Source: Cannabis sativa
Taxonomy: Eukaryota; Streptophyta; Magnoliopsida; Rosales; Cannabaceae
Direction of reading: 5' to 3'
Length of the DNA stretch: 64,000 bases
Assembly: GCF_029168945.1 (NCBI RefSeq)
Contig: NC_083608.1
Span: 16,200,136 to 16,264,135 of the forward strand
This document shows, in pieces, positions 55,801 through 64,000 of this stretch; position 1 is the stretch's first letter; every line of letters starts with the position of its first letter. Made by a program: the position numbers and the translations under genes. The notes below the pieces were generated by a model. It was not told where the DNA came from. It ran no database searches and saw nothing but the letters and a program-made list of their open reading frames with translations.

Positions 55801-57646
55801 CAGGGCTATTGCATAGTCGAAACAAGCAAAGCAGCAGAGATCATAGAATGGAACCCTTTCCCTGGGAAGAAAGACCATGAATGCTAGACAGGGCACCTTA
55901 AACACCTCAGACCCGTGAAGCACAAAGGATAACTTACATAACAATTTTGTGGCCACTGATAAGTCCTATGGATTTGGGAACATAACATACAAACAAGACA
56001 AGGAAAAAGGCACAGTATATAAACACACAGATGAAGGATAAAAACTGCAGTGGGGTCTACTTTGCTAAAGTTCTTGTAAAAAAGAAACCAAGTAAAGTGA
56101 GAGGCACTAGGCTCAATAAATTTGGAACGCTTACACACTACAGTGCTTAAAAGCTTGTGAGAGCAAACAAGCGAGTGGCTTTTAATCCAAACCTAGTCTC
56201 AATAAATATATGTTAAATATGATAAAAAAAAAAAATGAAGAAGCCAAGAATGTAATTTGCCTTCTGATCAGATGGGCTACAAGTAAAAACAACTAAAGCA
56301 AAAGCATGCTAAATGATTGAGCCTTACCCCAAATGCTTTGTTCTGGGCATATGGGCTGATCATAGAGCAAATCATTGTTACATTAGAATCAGAATATGTT
56401 TCATATTCATGAGATGATGTAGAGGCTGGTAATAAATGTTTGCCCCATTTACAGTGCAATACCAAGTTATTACAATTAAACCTGTAAATAAAAATTTATG
56501 AAGTATCTACGATGATAAGCTATTCCTATACTCACAAACAAAAAAGAAGTAAAAAGTGAGAATTTTTTTTCCTTATACTTATTAAAGAGAGTCAGACAAC
56601 CGTAAAAAGAATAATATTTACAACTGCTTATTCACATCCTTATAACACATATATATGTGCATCTAATGCAAAACAATATTAACTAACTATTTAGTTCTAC
56701 TGAAACCATCTACTAGTAAACCATTTTCAGGTACAATATATATATTTATATATATTTTTGTTTGAATTATAATTAATATAATTATGTTTCTTTTGTGACA
56801 TATTATGTAAAAGGTAAAAACTTTTTTTTTTAAGATTCAAACAAGCCAAAGACAACAGGTTATGGAGTAATGCTAGAGAGCCTCAAATTGCAAACAATTT
56901 TCACAGACAAAGATGGCAAGTTTACTAGTACCGACTTAGGTTTCAATTTGTTCTTTTATACTTAATAGTTTAGGTAATATGCACTTTCTCACATGTATAC
57001 AAAGCCATAATAAGTTTTCCTACCGTAGAAGTTCTTAAATACTTGTTAATTCTAATCATAATCCACCATTCTGAACCAAATATATGATCTAAGGTTATAT
57101 AATAGAAATAGAAGAACCAAGAGTTTTAAATCCATGTTCTATTATTATTTTTATTGACCTTAGGTCTTTGGCATACCCTATGATTTGTAGATTTGGTGTA
57201 AATGTGCAATATATTACACAAGTATATTCAGAATGTAGCATCAAATACACTTAGAGATGCCTCATATCCAAAAGATACCAGCAGAAGGCACAAAAGATTA
57301 CCCATCTGCATGTTAACAATAATCTTAAGAAATCCTTATTTGAAAGAAGATTACAACTGTCACCTACATCTTACAGTAAAAATCAATTACCTGTTATCTG
57401 AATTGCTCCAAATGAGAGATGATACTCCATGAACCTGAAGAAGATTTATTTTTTTCTTGTGAGGAAAATGTTCTACCCCAATTAATAAATTAGAAGAATT
57501 TAACCAGATTTCAGTTGAAAAACTCATATGACCTCTGAAGAACTTTTGACATTAGTCTGCTTTTTCAGTTTCATTTGTAAGGGATCATTTCCTCCATCCA
57601 AAATTCCAACAGTATCATTATTGATTCTTGGAAGGTCCTGATACAT
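49802..57646 (-). CDS. Large DUF789-family protein
   Basis: A plant protein of unknown function with a C-terminal DUF789 domain. My model has exons 57533-57658 (ATG at 57646), 57391-57434, 51555-54428, 51026-51130, 50738-50894 and 49802-50011, giving 1167 residues with consistent phases. The large exon encodes a long Ser/Lys/Asn-rich region with a basic patch (KKNSRKKSRKKGKRGKK), possibly a nuclear localisation signal, then the start of DUF789 (LGGLWKWYEKHGNYGLEI, FCAYFVPYLSAVQLF, LLFEYFESEQPQKRQPLYEK). Later exons complete it: DLHPRSWYAVAWYPIYRIP, ASFLTFHSLGHL, GLQTYNAQ and HPDYEFFCSRN. The domain is confident. The 5' exons rest on open frame and splice phase only. The intron 54429-57390 contains a solo-LTR candidate. 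Confidence 0.85.
54744..55458 (-). mobile_element. Candidate solo LTR in a DUF789-gene intron
   Basis: On the minus strand it begins TGTTGATGGGCATTC at 55458 and ends near ..CACATGCCA at 54744. TTCCT follows the right end (55459-55463) and occurs at the left end (54740-54744), overlapping the terminal base, so one border is uncertain by a base. It contains a TAAATAAGAG TATA-like site and pyrimidine-rich blocks, with no coding sequence. It lies in the same orientation as the host gene. Confidence 0.5.
56328..56481 (-). other. Possible cassette (poison) exon of the DUF789 gene
   Basis: This segment has good borders (TTTACAG|G at 56481 and GGG|GTAAGG at 56328) and an open frame continuing from the exon at 57391-57434. 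Its length is 154 nt, one more than a multiple of three. Including it would throw the large downstream exon out of frame and meet a stop soon after. Skipping it joins 57391 to 54428 in frame. It is either alternatively spliced or not an exon. Confidence 0.35.
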
Positions 57647-58115
57647 CTTTTCATGTGCCTGTCAACAGTAATAAAGAAAATACATGAACAATCGATGTGT
57701 CAAGAAATACAAAATTGGAGCCGAAGTTTTTCACAACATCAAATACACTAACTATCACCACGAACCAATACAAGCCATTAGGAATGCCAGAGATTAAACA
57801 AACTATCCTGTCAGGGTCACTAATGTGAAGGGAAAGCAATATGTAGAGGCAAAAGCAAGAAGCAGAAAGCAAAATATTATTTTGTTTACGGCTGCCACTT
57901 TAAAAGAATCACTTTTATCTTAGGTTGGAAATACAAGACCGTGAACAGACCTTTTTTCACATAAATCTTCAATCTTGCGGGGAATATGAAAGTTGTGATT
58001 ATTAACAAGGCAGACGAACCTGAAATACTGAAACCAAGACCATGAAGATAAAAATTTGACTGCTCCCCCAACCCTCAAGGTCCTGATACTGTTGTTCTAA
58101 GAAAATAGAAGTGCA

Positions 58116-58262
58116 TCAAGATCTCCCCAATAGTTTCTTCAAATTATAAGGATCAATGCAGCCAATTGCCTTCAGAACTTTCAGATCAACAGTGTGCCGT
58201 ATCGATAAAAGTTCGTTGTAAAAACCCTTGAATGTCCCTTGCTTGGTCTTGAACAAAACCCC
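58116..58262 (-). other. Possible upstream exon or 5'UTR exon
   Basis: It follows an acceptor (TTTTTTAG|GGGG at 58262). It is less AT-rich than its surroundings and open for 48 codons (GVLFKTKQGTFKGFYNELL..) before a TGA at 58116. It has no ATG and no recognised domain. It may be a non-coding leader exon of the DUF789 transcript. I do not recognise the peptide. Confidence 0.25.
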
Positions 58263-59799
58263 CTAAAAAAGATAATAAATAAAAAGAAATGAATATAAGC
58301 ATATTCCAATATTTTTTATAATAACAAATAAGTATGTACATACATTACAATATGATGTTATAATAGCATTGTTCCAAGTATATATATAACCTTCTTATGT
58401 ATTTTCCAGCTACAATTCAGCGTGAGATTTAGATCGTGCAAGATCTCCCACACTAACAGAAAACATTTGGTGTTCTATACTTTCTTGTGTGATAACATAT
58501 TTGTCACAACAGGCTTTTCCCACTAATTTGTAATATTTTAGTAGAAACCAATAACTACTGGTTTTGGGTATCATACGCTAATCTCGCTTTTAAGTTTCTA
58601 TCATAATTCCGCTTAAATGTTAATATCAAATTACATATTTATTACAAAGAAATTTTCAAAGGACTCAAGTTAGCACTTAGGACAATAAATCCAATACATG
58701 AAAGGAATCAAGCATAACCATCTTATTATAAAAAAGGAACGCTTATTACTTAATTCCAACAGCAGCAACTGCAATACATACATTCATATTCCCATACAAT
58801 AATCACTTGTTCACAAGACAAGCATGAAACAACCTATAAAACGTTACATGTCTCCTATCATAGGAACTGCAAGAATAACAAAAAATAATAATCCATCAAC
58901 AGAAATTATAAAATAATCGTATGTCATAATCCAACATGATCCAAGTACAAAGAAGGCATAGCAAGGAATATAAATGATTACTTTTTTTAGAATTACCTCT
59001 CTTACAATGAACATGCAAACAGAAAGAGAGCACTTTTAATAAGAATAGCTCAAGAATTTTTTAACATCTCCAGACTATAAGGCAGCAATTACCCATCACT
59101 TGAATAAGGTTATACAAAGGTACCTTTTAAATGCTTCTTATGAAGAGAAACTGAGAGAAGAAATGAAAATGTGCAGAAATGAAGAAAACCCAGAGCAAAT
59201 AGAGCCCACAAAAATGGTTTCCTCTCAATCCAAAACTGCAAAACGATTGAATGAACTAGATATTCCAAAACTCAAAATTGTATCTACCAGTCAAAAGAAA
59301 TTCCATCCACTAAATTTAGATTAAAACCCACATGACCAACAAACAACCCTTACCTAAATTTATCCTTACTAACAAAAATCAATATTTAAAAAAATAAATA
59401 CATATAACTTAAAATAATTAGAACCCGTGAGAAGGAATCTAGTGGAATATAAAACCGAAATCCATATAAATCATTGCCTGAATGATAGTGAAATATGAAA
59501 TTTAGGCTCATAAAAAAAGTCATCCCCAAATTTAGCTGTTCCGAGAATATACTACAACATCAACAGCTAATATTTCCCAAATTTAGAACTACAAAACAGA
59601 AAACAATCATCTGAACTCCTCAAAAAACCCAATAAATAAATTGATAAAGTAATCAAAGTAGTATTTTATTCTTGACTTTTGAGTAGTAGTGGGTATTCAA
59701 AATTCAAAATTTAAAAACTCAAAAGGGAATGATATAACTTATTATTGTATAATTCCACTTAAACAGAATTTAGAGAAAGAAAGAAATATAAGAACGAAC

Positions 59800-59895
59800 C
59801 TTGCATGGGATGGAAAAGCGACTGATTTTGAAGTAGCCGGAGCAAGAAGAAAGGTACTTGCTTTGATACTCTCTCTCTCTAGTCTCTCTCTACTG
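59800..59895 (-). other. Probable first (non-coding) exon of the DUF789 transcript
   Basis: Pyrimidine/purine-rich leader DNA (AGAGAGAGAGAGTATC on the minus strand) ends at a donor-like GCAAG|GTTCGT at 59800. It has no ATG in a usable frame. The plus-strand ORF over it (59689-59916) looks like a shadow. Confidence 0.35.
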
Positions 59896-60090
59896 TTTTT
59901 ATTTATTTTATTTTAATCTTTTTATTACGTTTATTCAATTTTGTATCTTATCTTTTTCTTTTACTTACAATTTATTTTTTATATTATCGTACTCTGTCGT
60001 TTTATAATTTTATAGTTCACTATACTACGTCGTTTTGTATTTTTCAAGTTATTATAAAACAAAAATAAATAAATAAATAAAATAAAGTCC
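59896..60090. promoter_or_regulatory. Shared promoter region of a divergent gene pair
   Basis: About 200 bp of AT-rich DNA separates the inferred leader of the DUF789 transcript (-) from a C-rich leader of the PPR transcript (+, CTCTCCGCCG-like, about 60091-60237). A close head-to-head layout suggests a bidirectional promoter. Start sites are inferred from base composition and splice donors only. Confidence 0.4.
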
Positions 60091-60237
60091 ACCTGTCATT
60101 CTCATTCTCACCACACTCATCCGAAGAAAACAGTCTCTTCTCACAGTGGCCGACGACGGTCGCCGGCGGCTAGTCTCTCTCTCTCCGCCGTGTATCCTTC
60201 TCGTCTCGGCCTGAACAATATCTCATCTCAGTCTAAG

Positions 60238-61255
60238 GTGTCTTTATGTTTGATCCAGATGATTTTATTTATTTTGATTTTACCCTAAATAAAGTGTTTT
60301 TTTTTCTTGTTTCTTACTAAATTTCTTTGTTTTTCGCCTGAACATCTGCAGCTCTGCCTATCAATATCAGTTCAGGTATTTCTTGTTGCTTGTGAATTGT
60401 ATCAGAAATGATTAGAAAATAGTGTGAGTTTGATGTTGCTGAGATTTTCTTTTGGGTTTTTAGTTGGCAAGATTGGGTTTTGATTACAAATAAATTAATA
60501 AAAAATTTGGAGAGTGTTTCTGTTTTGACTAAGATATAGGACATAACCATTATAAGCATACTTGTTAGTAAAAAATTAATCTTTGAATCACTGGAAGTAG
60601 AATGAGAAAAAAAGAGGGATGATAGAACAAGCTAAGTAGTGTTATGCAATGTTATAAGGAAGCTTGTAGCTTGTTGGTCATATAAGCATGGTGGTAGGTT
60701 TTAGACATTTAACAACCTTTGGATTCTCTTATAGAATTATGATGTTGAAAGTATATCCATATATGTGTATAAATATATCCATATATAGGCTGAAAAATAT
60801 ATTGAAGCATGAGATAGTTTTAACTACGACCATAGATGGACATAAATTCAAGACAGTAACTACATGTGCATAATTTTCACTGGGTTGATATAGTGAAGAT
60901 TAGCATCTCCCCTGCACAAGGATGACACACAAATCTAGAAATCTATGTTGTGTTTCCCATTGCTTCTTTTACCTCCAACATGATTCATGGTATGCACGAC
61001 CATCTCAAAGTTTTCATTGGCTCTTTTTTTAGGTCCACCTGAATCATATATATATAGAATTCTTATCCATCACTGAAGGATTACACTTGTCTGTGCATGA
61101 AAAGAAAAAGAGTTTAAAGATAAATTGATAAGGAAAGAAATTCAAATAATCATTTTACTAATCTCAATTAATTTAAGACCAACACTCTGTAGAAACTTCA
61201 CATGGTAGCAACTTTAAATATAGACTGAAAATTTGGTTGACTCTTTGGATTGCAG
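60238..61255 (+). other. Predicted 5'UTR intron of the PPR gene
   Basis: The donor is CTAAG|GTGTCT at 60238, after a leader-like GC-rich stretch. The acceptor is TTTGGATTGCAG at 61255, just before the uORF and ATG. The sequence between is T-rich with no long frame. Confidence 0.45.
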
Positions 61256-61263
61256 AGAAAGTG

Positions 61264-61296
61264 ATGGAGCAGAAAAGCAATAAGTTACAACAATAG
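61264..61296 (+). CDS. Ten-codon upstream ORF of the PPR gene
   Basis: ATG GAG CAG.. encodes MEQKSNKLQQ and stops at TAG, two bases before the main ATG at 61299. If the 5'UTR intron is removed this is the first ATG close to the main start, so it may lower or modulate translation of the PPR protein. Real use is not shown by sequence. Confidence 0.4.
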   Translation: MEQKSNKLQQ

Positions 61297-61298
61297 CA

Positions 61299-62768
61299 AT
61301 GAAAAAGTTCTCAAAATCCATTCCATTGCTCCAGCAAAGGCCTCCACCATTACCATCTACTATAATCCCAAACCCAACTCTCCCAACCGCACCAGCAACC
61401 TTCCCAGAGCCTTTTCCAACTCTCACCCTCTCTCACTCCTCTAACCACAATCGTCTCCTAATCTTCCTCAAGACCCATCTCAAGCCTCCCTTCTCACCTC
61501 AAAGCCTGCTTCGATTTCTCAAATCAAAGCTCCACCACCACCCTAATTTCACCCATTATGATTTTCATATCTTCAATTGGGCCTCTACCATTGACTCCTA
61601 TCGCCATGACCACTCCACCTTCGAGTGGATGTCACGTACCCTTGCCCGAACAGATCGCTTTGTCGAGCTCGACTCTCTTCTCAACTTCATGGTAGCCAAT
61701 CCTTGTCCTTGTTCTGATGGTATCTTCTGTTGCTCTCGAACTGAACCCATTTTTCATTTTGCCATTAATGCTTATTGTAGAGTTGGGAAAGTGAAGGATG
61801 CAGTTCGAGCCTTTGATTCCATGAAGAAACTGATTGATGGGAAGCCTAGTGTTGTCATTTGCAACATTTTAATTAATGGGTTTGTGAAAAACGGTGAACA
61901 TGGCAAGGCTTTAGAATTCTATCATAGGATGGTTAAGGATAGAGTGAAGCCTGATGTGTTTACTTTCAATATTTTGTTGAGTAGTTATTGTCGTAATTCT
62001 CAATTTGGGTTAGCTTTGGAGTTGTTTAAAGAGATGAGGGAGAAAGGGTCTCGTCCAAATGTTGTTAGTTTTAATACTTTGATTAAAGGTTTCTTTAGAG
62101 AGAGGAAGTTTGAGGAAGGTATTCAAATGGCTTACGAAATGATTGAACTTGGGTGTGAGTTTTCTAATGTCACTTGTGAAATTTTGGTTGACGGGCTTTG
62201 TAGAGAAGATCGAGTTATGGAAGCTTGTGAGTTATTAATAGATTTTTCAAGAAAAGGAGTGTTGCCCAATAGCTATGACTATTTTGGTCTGGTTGAGGTT
62301 CTTTGTAGAAAAGGATGTTCAGAAAGAGCTATAGAGGTCATGAATGAGCTTTGGAGGAGAGGAAATTGTCCAAGTTTGATTGCTTGTACCACTTTGATAG
62401 ACGGTTTAAGAAAGGCAACAAAATCCGATGAAGCTTTCAGATTGATGGAAAAGATGCTAAACGAGGGTGCGGTTCCGGATAGATTGACTTTTAATTGTCT
62501 TCTTCAAGATCTCTGCAACATGGGAAGAACTGTTGAAGCTGACAAGTTAAGATTGTTGGCTACCAGCAAAGGCTTGGATCCAGATTGTACAGCCTATAAT
62601 ATTTTGGTATTTGGGTACACAAGAGAAAAGAAAAGAAAGGAAGGTGAAAAGGTGGTGGATGAGATGTTGGATAGGGGTTTTATTCCTGACATAGCTTCTT
62701 ATAATCTATTAATGGATATGCTTGCTAAGGCAAGTCCTCCATTGAAACACCATGTTCATATTGGGTGA
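61299..62768 (+). CDS. P-class pentatricopeptide repeat protein, likely organellar
   Basis: A 489-residue protein from one coding exon, as is usual for plant PPR genes. PPR proteins bind specific RNA in mitochondria or chloroplasts. The N-terminus is basic and Pro/Ser/Thr-rich (MKKFSKSIPLLQQRPPPLPS) with few acidic residues, fitting an organelle-targeting peptide. From about residue 150, tandem 35-residue repeats follow, for example VVICNILINGFVKNGEHGKA, VFTFNILLSSYCRNSQFGLA, VVSFNTLIKGFFRERKFEEG, LTFNCLLQDLCNMGRTVEA and TAYNILVFGYTREKKRKEG. No E, DYW or SMR domain is seen after the last repeat, so it is P class. It resembles Arabidopsis At2g36240, though I cannot confirm orthology. A 10-codon uORF precedes it. 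Confidence 0.93.
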   Translation: MKKFSKSIPLLQQRPPPLPSTIIPNPTLPTAPATFPEPFPTLTLSHSSNHNRLLIFLKTHLKPPFSPQSLLRFLKSKLHHHPNFTHYDFHIFNWASTIDSYRHDHSTFEWMSRTLARTDRFVELDSLLNFMVANPCPCSDGIFCCSRTEPIFHFAINAYCRVGKVKDAVRAFDSMKKLIDGKPSVVICNILINGFVKNGEHGKALEFYHRMVKDRVKPDVFTFNILLSSYCRNSQFGLALELFKEMREKGSRPNVVSFNTLIKGFFRERKFEEGIQMAYEMIELGCEFSNVTCEILVDGLCREDRVMEACELLIDFSRKGVLPNSYDYFGLVEVLCRKGCSERAIEVMNELWRRGNCPSLIACTTLIDGLRKATKSDEAFRLMEKMLNEGAVPDRLTFNCLLQDLCNMGRTVEADKLRLLATSKGLDPDCTAYNILVFGYTREKKRKEGEKVVDEMLDRGFIPDIASYNLLMDMLAKASPPLKHHVHIG

Positions 62769-63235
62769 AAACATGGGGATTTTGTGCTTTCCCTAATGTT
62801 TGTTGCTCAATGATGATTTTGTCAGTAGTTTTTAGGACACTGAAGTGTATACAGTTAAGAGTTTGTTGCTCAGTGACAGAGTCACAGAAGAGAAAATAAA
62901 GTAATTTGTATACTCATTTTTAATTTTTTTTTTATTCTTTGATACTACTTACAATGATAATTTATGAACTTTGTTGAGCTTAAAGACGATCCATAGTATT
63001 ATCATGAAGCTTTGTTGTAGTTTTATTAGAGCTTCTACATTGTGGATGGGATAATACATGCATATTCTAAAGTAGAAGGATTAATTAGTAATAGGTTACC
63101 AATTTGAATTATGTCACAACATTCAAATTTCACTTCAGATAACTGTTCATAAAAATCAATAAAACGACTTTAAAAATTAAAAATGCTCAAAATCCACATT
63201 GGAGTATGACACACGGATCACAAATGACATGATAC
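62769..63235. other. PPR 3'UTR and intergenic DNA
   Basis: The 3'UTR follows the stop; AAAATAAAGTAA at 62892-62903 resembles a polyadenylation signal. No other feature is recognised. Confidence 0.4.
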
Positions 63236-63345
63236 ATATTAGAATTTAGGATAAGGTGAATGAAGTTCTATCTCAAAACTAATTGGCAATGAGAGGAGTA
63301 ATTCATTTCTCTTATATATTCTATTATTCCGCTTAAGCATTGGGC
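63236..63345 (-). repeat. LTR-end relic (dispersed repeat copy)
   Basis: Near 63256 it reads AAGGTGAATGAAGTTCTATC followed by AACTAATTGGCAATGAGAGG. It is the best kept copy here of the segment also found near 12336, 12436, 38930 and 39236. GATACATATTAG just before it resembles a decayed primer-binding-site border. Confidence 0.4.
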
Positions 63346-63376
63346 AGCTTGGAAGTTGGAACATTACACAATATCT

Positions 63377-63760
63377 CTTTTTTTTTTTTTTTTTTTTTTG
63401 AAGAAAAGGTCTAAAAAATTTATAACTGAAAGTTTAGATGTATCTTTTAATAAATTAATAACAATCTTTTTTAAATTATTTATAAAATGCCTAATTTTAA
63501 ACTTTTGTACAAGGACTTCAAAATGTTTAGGTGAGCCTTGATTATTTTGAATAGATAGAATAAAACTCAAAGGAGCAAAATGTTCTATAAACACGACCTG
63601 AACTATAACAAGAATCATGAACAGTTTTGTTAGAAGATCGTTTAACAAAAACCAACAAAACAACCATTTGAATAGAGCTCTTAATCGCTTGTACCACTAT
63701 GAGACAATGAGTCTCGATTACATCCAACTCAATGCTTCTTTGATACCAATAGCATCCTCA
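63377..63760 (-). pseudogene. 5'-truncated LINE relic: RNase H end of ORF2
   Basis: A T run at 63378-63399 marks a poly(A) tail on the minus strand. Upstream of it on that strand lies a decayed coding end: VIETHCLIVVQAIKSS and LVFVKRSSNKTVHD in two frames resemble the RNase H tail of plant LINE ORF2 (compare VIETDSLVCAAAI and LVFVKRSANRAAHF in the LINE at 14422-18507). Frameshifts and stops make it non-functional. No target duplication was found. Confidence 0.6.
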
Positions 63761-63944
63761 GGTTGAGCTTTGAAATGTTAAACTAGGTGTCGTTTCCCTT
63801 GCAAAGGACATTTCATTTGTTAGTTATAAATTAAAATCAGCTGAGTTAGTTCCCGGTAAAAATTGAATAAAAGAAAAGGAAGTATTTATCTTCATAACAG
63901 AATTTCAAAAAGCCAAAGCCAAGAGGAAAAAGGAAATATTTGCC

Positions 63945-64000
63945 ATGGCCGCCTATGGAATCTCATCCATATTCCCAACCATTTCCTCATCTCTAAGCTT
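63945..64000 (+). CDS. Start of a gene cut by the window edge
   Basis: ATG in a good plant context (TGCCATGGCC) opens a frame reading MAAYGISSIFPTISSSLS to the window end. Its Ser-rich, uncharged start with Ala after Met looks like a chloroplast transit peptide. The family cannot be told from 18 codons. Confidence 0.45.
   Translation, partial: MAAYGISSIFPTISSSLS

Noticed and set aside
59689..59916. A 75-codon plus-strand ORF
   Set aside because: It overlaps the inferred leader and promoter of the DUF789 transcript, ends in a low-complexity Leu/Ser tail and has no recognisable motif.
1..64000. CRISPR arrays, rRNA or tRNA genes, bacterial operons
   Set aside because: None seen. Evenly spaced repeats are absent, and the spliced genes and transposons show a plant nuclear genome.

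Overview
This is nuclear DNA from a eudicot plant; the species cannot be named from the sequence alone. The evidence is long AT-rich intergenic stretches, genes split by GT-AG introns, plant-only gene families (RHL1, YSL, DUF789, P-class PPR), and a dense load of plant transposable elements: L1-type LINEs with an RNase H tail, a Tat-like Ty3/gypsy element with an antisense gene, Copia-like solo LTRs, and hAT, PIF/Harbinger and Mutator MITEs.

Layout, left to right. A 12-exon ROOT HAIRLESS 1 gene (707-6739, +) converges on a six-exon Yellow Stripe-Like metal transporter, here YSL-A (7908-12038, -). A second YSL gene with the same exon layout and phases, YSL-B (41188-46985, -), lies about 29 kb away. 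The space between them is almost all mobile DNA: a PIF MITE, a Mutator foldback MITE with a perfect 9-bp target duplication, a full-length LINE with two intact overlapping ORFs and a 14-bp target duplication (14390-19819), a GC-rich hAT-like element, another PIF MITE, an ~11.8-kb gypsy element (22549-34394) and a 5'-truncated LINE with an 18-bp target duplication (34679-38382). YSL-A and YSL-B are best read as a tandem duplicate pushed apart by insertions.

The gypsy element has near-identical LTRs and a gag-pol on the minus strand with few lesions (two stops, two frameshifts). Between pol and the 3' LTR it carries a separate gene on the opposite strand with its own TATA box, a 5'UTR intron and two coding introns. 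This is the most interesting object in the window. Upstream of YSL-B a Copia-like solo LTR sits inside a copy of the same Mutator foldback family, with its TATA box pointing at YSL-B.

To the right, a large DUF789 gene (49802-57646, -) and a P-class PPR gene (61299-62768, +) are transcribed divergently from a shared region near 59.9-60.1 kb. A LINE RNase H relic follows, and the window ends in the first codons of another gene on the plus strand (from 63945).

Gene models were built by hand from reading frames, GT-AG borders and phase bookkeeping. Exon borders in RHL1 and both YSL genes are consistent in phase throughout. The 5' end of the DUF789 gene is the least certain model.
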